Assembly: GCA_029983695.1 (NCBI GenBank)
Contig: JASBZB010000018.1
Coordinates: 19,380 to 83,379 of the forward strand
Direction of reading: 5' to 3'
Length of the DNA: 64,000 nucleotides
Origin: Lutispora sp003527145
GTDB lineage: Bacteria; Bacillota; Clostridia; Lutisporales; Lutisporaceae
The translations under genes were made by a program, and so were the position numbers. Positions 43,531 to 52,545 of this stretch are shown in pieces. Each line of letters starts with the position of its first letter. Within the stretch, counting starts at the first letter, position 1. The notes below the pieces were generated by a model. It was given only the letters and a program-made list of their open reading frames with translations. It was not told the origin of the DNA and did no database searches.

Positions 43531-44412
43531 TTAAAGGGAATAAGGATGATATAGAAGATTCTCTATTCTATATAGTGCAATTGTTACTGAGAGGAGGTCT
43601 GCACATCCACCAGGGCTTATGTTGCGTTTAATAAAATCTTCATCAAGCTTAAATAGTGACCTAATACCATCCGGTGATAGGGCACCTCCCAAAGCAAGAA
43701 TATTATCTGCAGAGCTTTTTACATATTCAATTGCATCAATGCCGCATCTGGCAATCACATTAGTATCCACAACTTGAGTCATCAGATGCAGCAGGACTTG
43801 TAAATATATATCATTATCACTATATTCGCCATGAAAAAATAACTCTTTCATAACTGGCAGCGCATATTTTCTCACAGAATAAAAGCCTGAAGCTGCTTCC
43901 CCTCGAATCCCCCGTATCCCGTAAGCCGTATAAATTTCCCTTCCTTTTGTCATAGGAAGACTAGCATAAGGTCTCAAAAAATCCTTTTCTGCTGCCTTGG
44001 CAATTGTACTAACTGCATGGCAAACTGTATCTGCAGAAAGATCCTGCAGCTCATTACAGCAGTAACCCGCTGCAACAGCGATTATACCTAACGAGAAGAT
44101 TGCACCTTTATGGGTATTGACTCCTTTTGTGGCATTGAACATGGCTTTCTCACATTCTAATCCCAGAGGGCGTATTTTATCTAAAGTAACTGCATCAATG
44201 CAGTCAAGATTTCTCCCTATTTCTGCAAAATGATAAAAATAAGGAGCAATTGCATTAATACTATCTTTAAAAGTAGAAATATCCATATCTTTATGTGCAC
44301 CATTATTCAGACAATCAACTAATCCCGGTTTTGGCGTAGTATGAATCTCTGAAAGGAGGGCAGATATACAGCAGTATCCTATTTGCTCAATTGCCAGCAT
44401 TATGTTCTTCAT
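43531..44412 (-). CDS. citG: Triphosphoribosyl-dephospho-CoA synthase CitG
   Basis: Makes the precursor of the citrate lyase prosthetic group from ATP and dephospho-CoA. About 293 aa with EIHTTPKPGLVDCLNNGAHKDM, ATKGVNTHKGAIFSLG, GIRGEAASGF and ISPGGCADLL. ATG 44412 is preceded by AAGGGGAG; a longer frame starts at 44436. It lies between the chemoreceptor-like gene and citX. Confidence 0.93.
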   Translation of the reverse strand: MKNIMLAIEQIGYCCISALLSEIHTTPKPGLVDCLNNGAHKDMDISTFKDSINAIAPYFYHFAEIGRNLDCIDAVTLDKIRPLGLECEKAMFNATKGVNTHKGAIFSLGIIAVAAGYCCNELQDLSADTVCHAVSTIAKAAEKDFLRPYASLPMTKGREIYTAYGIRGIRGEAASGFYSVRKYALPVMKELFFHGEYSDNDIYLQVLLHLMTQVVDTNVIARCGIDAIEYVKSSADNILALGGALSPDGIRSLFKLDEDFIKRNISPGGCADLLSVTIALYRIENLLYHPYSL

Positions 44413-44452
44413 AGCTACTCCCCTTACTATTTGCAACTATAGGAAATCTATT

Positions 44453-45541
44453 TTAACGAATCGATTTTTTCCCTTCTTCTGAAAGCTTCTGACCAATCAT
44501 TTGAATATTTTCAAGCATTTCTGCTATGCCTTGAGTAGCATTTGCCTGTTCTTGAGTAATTATGGCGCTTTGTTCAACATTCTTTCTTACGGATTCTATT
44601 GAAACTTGAAATTTATTAATAAATTCTTTTATTTTTTCTGTTGAATTCTTACTTTCTATAGCTAATTTACGAACCTCGCTGGCAACCACTGAAAATCCTC
44701 TGCCGTGTTCTCCAGCCCGAGCTGATTCAATAGCAGCATTTAAACCCAATAGATTAGTCTGTTGTGCGATATGATTGATTAGCTCTAATATTTGTGTTGT
44801 CTTGCTGACGTCTAAAAAAGCGGTCTTGGCAATATCTGCTGACTCCTTGCTTATTGCCGCAAGCTCTTGTGATGAAGCTCTCAATTCTTCTATTTCTGTA
44901 ACAGCCTGTTTTATTGCAGCATAAATATCTGCAGCATATTTCTGAGTCTGAGCGGCATTCTCAGCAGCACGCAAACACTCGTTTTCCTTTGCTCGCGCAA
45001 TTTTGACAGCTTCATTGATAGCTCGCTTAATGGAATTTTCACCCGAGTCCAAAAGTTCTGCAGATAACCCTCGGTTTCTAGCGATTTCACTCGGCTTCAA
45101 GCTTCCCACAATTCCTTTAATTCCCAATTTTATAAGATTGTCAATTATTTGTTCCGGTTTGACTTTTTCACGCCAAGGACACATAAAAACTTCAAAATCA
45201 GAAAAGCAAAAATGTTCTTCACTGATTAAACCTTCATGGGCAACTATACCTATTTTTTTAATTCCTTTATTATAAATTCTCTCAATTGGCTCTAGAAAGT
45301 CATTAATTGTTGAAGTAATTTCAACCACAGTCTTCCCGTACAATTTGCTGAAAGCTTCCGCAGCAGCGCCGCGACTAATAAAAACATCGATATCGGGATA
45401 TTTTGAAACCAGATTTTGAGCCTCACTCATTTTACTCACTACTATCGGCAATTCAACCTTCATTTGTGCAGCGGCTTTTGCAGCAGTGTCTGCCATGGTC
45501 TGGGATACAGCGACAAAAAGTATTGATTCTATGGCAATCAC
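44453..45541 (-). CDS. Cytoplasmic chemoreceptor with PrpR_N sensor domain
   Basis: 362 aa, no membrane segment or signal peptide. Residues about 5-185 match the PrpR_N domain (VFISRGAAAEAFSKLYGKTV, KKIGIVAHEG, GIVGSLKPSEIARNRGL). Residues about 195-362 form the coiled-coil signalling domain of methyl-accepting chemotaxis proteins with the tip INHIAQQTNLLGLNAAIESA and GRGFSVVASEVRKLA. PrpR_N normally binds carboxylates in sigma-54 activators. Coupling it to an MCP module inside a tricarboxylate operon suggests a soluble receptor for an internal substrate or pathway intermediate. The start is odd: AAGGAGGTGA covers the only in-frame GTG (45541), while the codon at ideal spacing is ATA. Confidence 0.85.
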   Translation of the reverse strand: MIAIESILFVAVSQTMADTAAKAAAQMKVELPIVVSKMSEAQNLVSKYPDIDVFISRGAAAEAFSKLYGKTVVEITSTINDFLEPIERIYNKGIKKIGIVAHEGLISEEHFCFSDFEVFMCPWREKVKPEQIIDNLIKLGIKGIVGSLKPSEIARNRGLSAELLDSGENSIKRAINEAVKIARAKENECLRAAENAAQTQKYAADIYAAIKQAVTEIEELRASSQELAAISKESADIAKTAFLDVSKTTQILELINHIAQQTNLLGLNAAIESARAGEHGRGFSVVASEVRKLAIESKNSTEKIKEFINKFQVSIESVRKNVEQSAIITQEQANATQGIAEMLENIQMIGQKLSEEGKKSIR

Positions 45542-45603
45542 CTCCTTAGAATGATCAAACTAGTCCTACGCAAGCATTTGAACACCTTTCGAAAAGCAAA
45601 TTA

Positions 45604-45656
45604 AGTAAAGACTCCATTGTCACCTATCCAGTTATGTCACAAGTGAAGCCTTTACT
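45604..45656. promoter_or_regulatory. Long imperfect stem-loop between tctA and the chemoreceptor gene
   Basis: Arms of about 20 nt (45604-45623 and 45636-45656; AGTAAAG(A/G)CT(C/T)CA-TTGT(C/G)AC) around a 12-nt loop. It lies in the only sizeable gap of the operon's 3' half (135 bp). It lacks a clean T-tract, so partial termination or mRNA processing is more likely than full termination. Confidence 0.5.
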
Positions 45657-45675
45657 AACTTAAATCAAATTATTC

Positions 45676-47175
45676 TTATGCTGCCACTTTTTCTTTCTTT
45701 TTTTGTATATAGGGCTTAACCATAGGATAAACGAGCATAGCTATACAAGCAATTATAAGAATAGCAGTTATTGGTTTAGTAAATACAGCCACTATGCTTC
45801 CGTTTTCCAACATAACAGCTCTTCTCAAATTGGCTTCACACATCTCCCCAAGCACAAGTCCCAGTATCAGAGCAGCGGCATTAAAGCCAAATTTATTAAA
45901 AATATAACCTAATACGCCGGCAATAACCATTAACATGACATCACCTGTGCTATTTGAAAGGGCAAAGCTTCCTATTGCGGCAAGAAGAATGATGACAGTG
46001 CCAAGTACGCTGTAAGGTATGGCAAGTATTTTACTGAAGATTGTTGCAATGCCCATTGCAACAATTACCATTATAATGTTTGTAACTATCATTGAGGCAA
46101 ATACGCTGGAAAGAAATTCAGGCTGACGCTTAAGGAGCATCGGACCCATCTGCACCCCCTTAAGTACCAATGCAGACATCATAATAGCCGCTGCATTGCC
46201 TCCGGGTATACCAAGAGCAAGCAAAGGGACCATAGAACCCCCCGTAGCTGCATTGTTAGCTGTTTCAGGAGCTGCTATACCTGCCGGTTCACCTTTACCA
46301 TACTTTTCAGGATTCTTGGACATTTTAACTTCTGTTGTATAGGCCAGAAATGATGCTATAGTAGCGCCTGCTCCCGGGAGAATACCAATAATTGTTCCCA
46401 AAACCGCAGAACGGAAAATAGTCCATTTCATTACCCAAAGTTCTTTTATAGAAGTTAGCTTAGTTTTAACCTTAGCGGTAGTTTTGTCAAGGTTCTCCAT
46501 CTTAGTGCGTTTGACAGTTTGTCTCAGTACCTCTGTTATAGCAAACATACCAATCATAACAGGGATCATTTCAATACCTGATAAAAGTGTGGAGTTCCCC
46601 CAAGTAAACCTGGCAAATCCCATTATAGGATCCATTCCAATTGTTGCAAGCCATAAACCTATAAGACCGGATATTATGGTCTGTATAACGTTGCCGCTAT
46701 CAAGGCAGGTTAAAACAGAAAGACCCAGAAAAGAAATTGCAAACAGTTCAGAGGGTCCAAATTTCAAAGCAACCTTAACTAGCTGCGGAGTCAGCAAAAA
46801 CATAGCCAGGGCAGCAAATATACCACCTATAGCTGAAGACACCAGTGAAATACCCAAGGCCTTGCCGGATTCGCCTCTCATAGCCATAGGATAACCGTCG
46901 AAGGTTGTAGGTGCACTGGAAGGTGTTCCGGGAATCTTAAATAGGATAGCTGTAATACCACCACCAGTAATAGCAGCACAATATACAGCAACCAAAAATG
47001 CTATAGAAACCAGCGGAGACATTGTGTAGGTAAAGGTCATTCCAAGAACAACAGCCATTGAAGCACTAACACCCGGCATAGCTCCAAAAATTACGCCTAG
47101 AACTGTTCCTCCCACAATATATAAAAAAGTAACAGGATTCAAAACTAATTGAAAACCAGATATCAATAATTCCAT
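45676..47175 (-). CDS. tctA: Tripartite tricarboxylate transporter, large permease TctA
   Basis: 499 aa, about 11-12 membrane helices. Family motifs GVIFGAMPGVSASMAVVLGM, FKIPGTPSSAPTTFDGYPMA and GILPGAGATIASFLAY are present. Works with TctB and the binding protein TctC for ion-coupled uptake of tri- and dicarboxylates. Upstream tctB is 18 nt away. Confidence 0.95.
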   Translation of the reverse strand: MELLISGFQLVLNPVTFLYIVGGTVLGVIFGAMPGVSASMAVVLGMTFTYTMSPLVSIAFLVAVYCAAITGGGITAILFKIPGTPSSAPTTFDGYPMAMRGESGKALGISLVSSAIGGIFAALAMFLLTPQLVKVALKFGPSELFAISFLGLSVLTCLDSGNVIQTIISGLIGLWLATIGMDPIMGFARFTWGNSTLLSGIEMIPVMIGMFAITEVLRQTVKRTKMENLDKTTAKVKTKLTSIKELWVMKWTIFRSAVLGTIIGILPGAGATIASFLAYTTEVKMSKNPEKYGKGEPAGIAAPETANNAATGGSMVPLLALGIPGGNAAAIMMSALVLKGVQMGPMLLKRQPEFLSSVFASMIVTNIIMVIVAMGIATIFSKILAIPYSVLGTVIILLAAIGSFALSNSTGDVMLMVIAGVLGYIFNKFGFNAAALILGLVLGEMCEANLRRAVMLENGSIVAVFTKPITAILIIACIAMLVYPMVKPYIQKKKEKVAA

Positions 47176-47193
47176 TTTATTTTACCCCCCCTC

Positions 47194-47697
47194 TTAAATT
47201 GATTCAAGCATCAGCGCAAAATCGCGAAGCAAACCTACGCCTCTGGGCAGCATAATATTCAGACCTTTTGAGAAGAGGAAGTATAAAATTGCTACACTTA
47301 AAAAAGAGTACAGGAAAAGCTGTGAAACCCTTTTTTCGCCAAGCAGTCTTGAATAGGTCAAGCACAACAAGAATGATGATAATATAAAGCCAAGATATTC
47401 TAGTGCAAATGCATATATAAATAATATTACAATGCCAATAAATAGCTTGTTTTTGCATATATTTGCAAAATTGACTCCCGATATAGGGTTAAAATTTCTT
47501 TCTTCCTTGGGAGTTTTTTTATAGATTTTATACATATTAACAGCTAGGAAAAATACCAATAAAATAATAAGCATTTGCGGCCACTGAGCACCATCTATTG
47601 TTCCTGGCTCAGGTTCGGGAGCGATAGATCCGACATAAAAATAGCAGTAAACAAAGAATAACATCAAAGCGCCATTGAATAGTAATTGTAGAGCCAC
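47194..47697 (-). CDS. tctB: Tripartite tricarboxylate transporter, small permease TctB
   Basis: About 167 aa with four predicted membrane helices and the usual polar loop between helices 2 and 3 (KIYKKTPKEERNF). GTG at 47697, 6 nt after AGGAGG, is the best start. The longer frame to 47760 would run through a perfect stem-loop and has no ribosome binding site. Confidence 0.9.
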   Translation of the reverse strand: MALQLLFNGALMLFFVYCYFYVGSIAPEPEPGTIDGAQWPQMLIILLVFFLAVNMYKIYKKTPKEERNFNPISGVNFANICKNKLFIGIVILFIYAFALEYLGFILSSFLLCLTYSRLLGEKRVSQLFLYSFLSVAILYFLFSKGLNIMLPRGVGLLRDFALMLESI

Positions 47698-47722
47698 ATT
47701 AATCCTCCTCGCTTTTAGATTA

Positions 47723-47763
47723 CCATTGCTCCGGAATGGAAGATATCCCTTCCGGAGCAATGG
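47723..47763 (-). promoter_or_regulatory. Perfect 14-bp stem-loop between tctC and tctB
   Basis: CCATTGCTCCGGAA and TTCCGGAGCAATGG flank a 13-nt loop, 31 nt after the tctC stop. There is no T-tract downstream, which favours a 3'-end stabiliser or partial terminator over a full terminator. Confidence 0.7.
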
Positions 47764-47794
47764 CAGTGGTCTTTGATAAATAACTAAACCAATA

Positions 47795-48790
47795 CTATTT
47801 CAATAATTTTTTCATAGTCTCATAATACTCTAACCAAATTTTTGTAAATTGTTCCCTATTTGCAAAACCTTCACGGTCATTCAAAGATACAGAGTTCTTC
47901 CAATCATCCCATTCTTTAGAAGCGCAAACCTTTACTGCTGCTGCTTCAAAAGCCTTTATAGCACCCTCAGGTGTACCTTTCATAGCAACTATGCCTCTCC
48001 ATGGTCCGATATATGCATTATAGCCAAACTCACCTGTACACTCGACGTCAGGAAGTGTAGAAGCTCTCTTTTCACTTAGTATAACTATAGCCTTCATATC
48101 TCCGGATTCCAGATAAGCATTAGCATCAAAGGGACTGGTCAGAACCATGTCGCAATGTCCACCGATTACGGCTGCATTTACTTCTGCACCGCTTGAGTAT
48201 GGCACTAGCGGAACATCTATGTCTGCGGCATCAAACAGTTGCTTTACGGAGACAGCATCAATACCTGCTATTGACATAAGACCGATTTTAGCTTTACCGG
48301 GATTTGCTTTTGCATACTCTACGAGTTCTTTTAAATTATTGTATGGTACTTTTTTACCTGCCAGAACAATATTAGCATCCTGCACTAATCTGACTACAGG
48401 TATTGTATCATTCAAAATATCAAAGTTGCTCGTGCCATTAACAGCAGAGATTACATGGGAAGGTGTAAACATACCGAAGGTATAGCCATCAGCCGGCTGC
48501 TTTGCCAAATACTCAGCACCTTTAACTCCGGACGCACCTTCAACGTTGTTAATAACAATAGATACACCAAGCTCCTTTTCCATCATTGGAAGAAAAGCTC
48601 TTAAAGTTGTATCGGTGCCACTGCCCGGTCCGAAAGGACAAACCATTTCTATCTTTCTTTCGAACTTCCACTCTTTTTCTGCAGCAGGTTCAGCGGCTCC
48701 AGTTGGTTGCGGCGCCGGTTTTGAAGAGCATCCAGCAAACATTATTAATGATAAGATTACACATAAAGCCACCATTATTTTCTTTTTCAT
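47795..48790 (-). CDS. tctC: Tripartite tricarboxylate transporter, substrate-binding lipoprotein TctC
   Basis: About 331 aa. Lipoprotein signal peptide (SLIMFAGC lipobox), then the Bug/TctC fold (MVCPFGPGSGTDTTLRAF, NNVEGASGVKGAEYLAK, DGYTFGMFTPSH). It delivers a carboxylate to TctAB. ATG at 48790 lies 8 nt after AAGGGGG; the frame is open to 48883 without support. It follows the LarA-family gene by 20 nt. Confidence 0.93.
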   Translation of the reverse strand: MKKKIMVALCVILSLIMFAGCSSKPAPQPTGAAEPAAEKEWKFERKIEMVCPFGPGSGTDTTLRAFLPMMEKELGVSIVINNVEGASGVKGAEYLAKQPADGYTFGMFTPSHVISAVNGTSNFDILNDTIPVVRLVQDANIVLAGKKVPYNNLKELVEYAKANPGKAKIGLMSIAGIDAVSVKQLFDAADIDVPLVPYSSGAEVNAAVIGGHCDMVLTSPFDANAYLESGDMKAIVILSEKRASTLPDVECTGEFGYNAYIGPWRGIVAMKGTPEGAIKAFEAAAVKVCASKEWDDWKNSVSLNDREGFANREQFTKIWLEYYETMKKLLK

Positions 48791-48810
48791 ATTCATATCC
48801 CCCTTATTTT

Positions 48811-50076
48811 TTATACTACACGCGGTATTATATTTACCGCACGTGGCAACACAATAATTTTTTGCATTTTTTTGCCGCTGCAAGCTTTTTCTAATGCCCT
48901 TTGCAAATTAGGTGCCCATTCCAGCATCATCTCATTTAATTCTCTTTCCTCTACATTTTCGGTAACTATTATAACCCTTCCTTTTGTCATAGCCCTAGCA
49001 TACATAAATGCCTTGTTGCTTCCCACATTGTAGCCTTCCCTTTTAAACCTTTCCACTACTTCTTCCGCTGTTTTTGCTTCAACCAGCCATTGGCGAAAAA
49101 CACCTTCTCCAATGCCATCCTCGGCATTTGCAACTAAGATATAAGTACAACCTGGTTTCCCGAGGGGTTCCGCAACCGAAAGAGCTTTTTGAGCCTGATA
49201 TAAATTTGAATCTCTTGGATATCCTCCAGGACTTGTGATTACTATGTCAGCCAAACCATGTATTTCAACTTCGCTGACACTCTTGCAGATTTCTACGCCC
49301 TTTGCATGAGCTTTCTCAATTTCACCTGCAACGAATGCAATATTTTGCTTATGTGGATCTTGAACCGCATTCACCATAAATCTTACATTGACTTTTTTCG
49401 CACCTTCTAATGCAGCCTCATGAAAAGGATTTCCGTATATGAAGCCCATAGCCGGTTCAAAAGGCCTTATTGGCAATGAATGATGAACTTTTAATGTTTC
49501 AAGGCCTGCTACTCCCGGTATAATACTCTTTCTGCCGCCACTATATCCGGCAGCATGATGGGGTGCTATCAATCCGGTGGTTATGACAAAGGTGTTCTCT
49601 ACAACAGCTTTATTTACGTAAAGAGGAAAGCCGGATTTGGTTACGCCTAAATAAACAATGCTATTCTTGTCTGTGCAATCATGTATAATAACTTGATGCT
49701 TTTTTTTGTACTCATCGCCAATAATATTGGCAACTTCTTGATCCGTGCTTGCCCTATGGCTGCCGGAAGCGATAATAAACTTGATGTTATCATCAGAAAC
49801 TCCTGCGCTTTTAAGCCTTGCCATCAATTCCTTTACAATAATTTGATTGGGACCGGGTCTTGTATGATCGTTTACTATTATGAGTACATGCTCATCTTTC
49901 CCCACCAAATTTTCTACCCTGTCGGTTCCAATAGGATTATCCATTGCCTCTTTAAGCAATTGCTCCGCCGATGTCTCCACTTTTGGGACATCTGCATCTA
50001 TAACTTCCAGTTCTACATTTTCATTGATGACTGCATCTTGAGTAGTTCTTCCATAAGGAACGCTGATTTCGGACAA
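48811..50076 (-). CDS. LarA-family nickel-dependent hydroxyacid racemase/epimerase
   Basis: 421 aa, homologous to lactate racemase LarA. Expected cofactor and catalytic residues are present: the His of ASGSHRAST, the two His and the cofactor-anchoring Lys in APHHAAGYSGGRKSII, and the His pair in LKVHHSLP. The LarA superfamily includes malate and other 2-hydroxyacid racemases. No larB, larC or larE, needed to make the nickel-pincer cofactor, is in the window. In this operon a role on malate, or on the imported acid, is plausible. The start is TTG (50076), 9 nt after AAGGAG. Confidence 0.85.
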   Translation of the reverse strand: MSEISVPYGRTTQDAVINENVELEVIDADVPKVETSAEQLLKEAMDNPIGTDRVENLVGKDEHVLIIVNDHTRPGPNQIIVKELMARLKSAGVSDDNIKFIIASGSHRASTDQEVANIIGDEYKKKHQVIIHDCTDKNSIVYLGVTKSGFPLYVNKAVVENTFVITTGLIAPHHAAGYSGGRKSIIPGVAGLETLKVHHSLPIRPFEPAMGFIYGNPFHEAALEGAKKVNVRFMVNAVQDPHKQNIAFVAGEIEKAHAKGVEICKSVSEVEIHGLADIVITSPGGYPRDSNLYQAQKALSVAEPLGKPGCTYILVANAEDGIGEGVFRQWLVEAKTAEEVVERFKREGYNVGSNKAFMYARAMTKGRVIIVTENVEERELNEMMLEWAPNLQRALEKACSGKKMQKIIVLPRAVNIIPRVV

Positions 50077-50124
50077 TAGGCATCACTCCTTTTAATAGAC
50101 CCTCTTTTAAACGAGACTTCATTT

Positions 50125-51633
50125 TCAGATTTGCTTTATCACGTCTATAACAGTGCTGTCGCGATAATAAACAAGGCCTACAATCTTATCACCATATTTA
50201 ATTGATTTTGGCTTTCCTACTATCTTCTCTGCAATATTTTGCAGTTCTTCAATGGTATTGAGCTTTATGCCTGCTCCCAAAAGTTTTTCTATTAAATCCT
50301 GACGGATTGGATTAACAGCTATGCCATATTCCGTAACAAGCACATCAACTGTGCTGCCTGGAGTTACAATGGTATTCACTCTATCCAGTATGGTAGGTAT
50401 TCTTCCTCTCATAAGAGGAGCTGTAACAATAGTCATCTTTGCTCCCGAGGCAGTATCCGGATGGCCGCCAATGGCACCTCTTATAACACCATCTGAACCC
50501 GTTAAAACGTTCACATTAAAATTCTTGTCTATTTCTAACGCACTCAACACTACCATGTCCAAGTGATTAACAGCAGAACCCTCTGAGCCGGAACCGGCAT
50601 AGTGATGGCCGCTGACAACACAATGAAAAGGATTTTCTTTAACGCTTCTTGCTGCTTCCAGGTCAAAATCCTGAACATCCAACAGCTTTTTAACAAGGCC
50701 TTCCTCATGAAGCTTTACTATTGCTCCGGTAATGCCTCCTAATGCGAAGTCTGCTTTGATATTCTTTTTTATCATCTTATCCCGAAGAAACCGTGTTACT
50801 GTTAATGATGCACCTCCGGTACCTGTTTGAAAGGAAAAACCATCTTCAAAATAACCGGAGTTTTCCATAACATCTGCCACAATCTGCGCGATCCTTAATT
50901 CCCTAGGATTTGTAGAAAACCTGGTTGCTCCACTTACAATGCCTTTTGGATCGCCTATTTCATCTACTTTAACTATGTAATCTACATCAATCTCCGGTAT
51001 AGGACACGGAGTATTAGGATAAGGAACTATATTATTTGTGAGTATTATAGTTTTATCAGCATACTGAGCGTCCACCATTGCGTAGCCAAGGGAGCCGCAG
51101 TCATAGGAGCTGTCTCCGTCTCTGTTGAAGCCGTTGGCATTACCTGCACGATCACAGGTTGAAGCCCCAAGAAACGCAACATCAATTTTCAGTTCTCCGG
51201 AGGCTATAGCATAAGCCCTGCCGCCATGAGACCTAAAAATAACGGGAGTATCCATGAGCCCGGAAGATATTTCATTTGCCAGCTCTCCTCTAAGTCCACT
51301 GGTCTCAATGCGCTTTACAAGACCATTTTTTATATGTTCTATCATCGGAGCATGGCAATCTGTAAGGGAACTGGCTGCTACTACTAAATCCTTGAAGCCC
51401 ATTTTTGCCAGAGTATCCAAAACCATGTTCACTATATAATCGCCATTACGAAAATGGTGATGGAAGGATATGGTCATGCCATCTTTAAGTCCTGATAACG
51501 CTATTGCCTTTTCCAGGGATTCTACTACCTTACAATCCTTTTCTGCTGAAGTCTTCAGCCCTTTGGCAAAGGCTTTCAAATCGCCTATTCCTCTTATGTA
51601 CTGAGGAAACTCAACGCCTAATATATTTTCCAT
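50125..51633 (-). CDS. citF: Citrate lyase alpha subunit CitF (citrate:acetyl-ACP transferase)
   Basis: About 502 aa CoA-transferase-like subunit that exchanges the acetyl group on the ACP for the tricarboxylate. Characteristic stretches: GMTISFHHHFRNGDYIVN, FRSHGGRAYAI, GNANGFNRDG, SGHHYAGSGSEGSAVNHLD and the C-terminal VTEYGIAVNPIR. ATG 51633 follows GGGGGG by 8 nt. Third gene of the citD-E-F set, overlapped upstream by citE. An analogous lyase substrate such as citramalate cannot be excluded. Confidence 0.94.
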   Translation of the reverse strand: MENILGVEFPQYIRGIGDLKAFAKGLKTSAEKDCKVVESLEKAIALSGLKDGMTISFHHHFRNGDYIVNMVLDTLAKMGFKDLVVAASSLTDCHAPMIEHIKNGLVKRIETSGLRGELANEISSGLMDTPVIFRSHGGRAYAIASGELKIDVAFLGASTCDRAGNANGFNRDGDSSYDCGSLGYAMVDAQYADKTIILTNNIVPYPNTPCPIPEIDVDYIVKVDEIGDPKGIVSGATRFSTNPRELRIAQIVADVMENSGYFEDGFSFQTGTGGASLTVTRFLRDKMIKKNIKADFALGGITGAIVKLHEEGLVKKLLDVQDFDLEAARSVKENPFHCVVSGHHYAGSGSEGSAVNHLDMVVLSALEIDKNFNVNVLTGSDGVIRGAIGGHPDTASGAKMTIVTAPLMRGRIPTILDRVNTIVTPGSTVDVLVTEYGIAVNPIRQDLIEKLLGAGIKLNTIEELQNIAEKIVGKPKSIKYGDKIVGLVYYRDSTVIDVIKQI

Positions 51634-51647
51634 TAAGTATTCCCCCC

Positions 51648-52544
51648 TCACGCTCTTCTGTAAATGCCAGCTGCTTCTGCAAGCTCCAGTGTACGTTCAG
51701 CCCTTATTACTACAGGCTTGTCAATCATTTTGCCATTTAAGCTTACTACTCCGAGGCCTTTTGATTCTGCTTCCTTAAGAGCTGCAATTACTCTTTCTGC
51801 ATACTCTATTTCTTTTTGCGTCGGAGTAAATATCTCAATAACAGGTCCAATTTGTCTTGGGTTGAGTACGGATTTTCCATCAAAACCTAAATCCTTGATT
51901 AATTGAACTTCTTTACGAAAATCCTCCTCATTATTTACATCTGAAAATACTGTGTCAATAGCTGCAATTCCTGCAGCTCTCGATGCTATGAGAAGCTGGG
52001 ATCTTGCAGCAAAGAGCTCTACTCCGGAAATAGTTCTTGATGTTTTTAAATCTGTTACATAATCTTCAGCACCAAGAGCAATTCCAATAAGGCGTTTGCT
52101 TGCCGTTGCAATAGCATATGCATTTATTATGCCCAATGCGCTCTCAATAGCAGCCATCATGCCCGTGCTTCCTACCTCTATGCCATATTTCTTTTCACAT
52201 TCGGTTATATAGTTATCTACTTCAATAACATCCTGCGGTGTTTCAGATTTTGGCAGCCTGATTATATTAACTCCTGCTTTTACCATAGCCTCAATATCAG
52301 CTTTGCCGAATTCAGTATTTAACGGGTTAACACGAACTACTTTCTCGACTTGGCCATAATCTATTGTAGTAAGAGCATTATAAACCAGGAATCTGGCAGA
52401 ATCTTTTTCTGTTAGTTTTACAGAGTCCTCCAGATCAAACATCAAAGAATCTGCACCGTAAAGATGTGCATCTGTCATCATGCCCGGGTTATTCCCCGGA
52501 ACAAACATCATGGTTCTTCTGAGCCTTGTCTTCTGATATGCCAT
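51648..52544 (-). CDS. citE: Citrate lyase beta subunit CitE (citryl-ACP lyase)
   Basis: About 298 aa, HpcH/HpaI-aldolase-like TIM barrel that splits citryl-ACP into acetyl-ACP and oxaloacetate. Visible motifs are RRTMMFVPGNNPGM, DSLMFDLEDSVKLTEKDSAR, VVRVNPL, LPKSE, AIESALG and LGAEDYVTDL, with the Mg-binding acidic residues kept. ATG 52544 lies 1 nt after the citD stop; a GTG is available at 52553. Confidence 0.95.
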   Translation of the reverse strand: MAYQKTRLRRTMMFVPGNNPGMMTDAHLYGADSLMFDLEDSVKLTEKDSARFLVYNALTTIDYGQVEKVVRVNPLNTEFGKADIEAMVKAGVNIIRLPKSETPQDVIEVDNYITECEKKYGIEVGSTGMMAAIESALGIINAYAIATASKRLIGIALGAEDYVTDLKTSRTISGVELFAARSQLLIASRAAGIAAIDTVFSDVNNEEDFRKEVQLIKDLGFDGKSVLNPRQIGPVIEIFTPTQKEIEYAERVIAALKEAESKGLGVVSLNGKMIDKPVVIRAERTLELAEAAGIYRRA

Positions 52545-52545
52545 A

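Noticed and set aside
47698..47760. Longer N-terminus for TctB
   Set aside because: The extension is translated from a perfect stem-loop and has no ribosome binding site. GTG 47697 follows AGGAGG at 6 nt.
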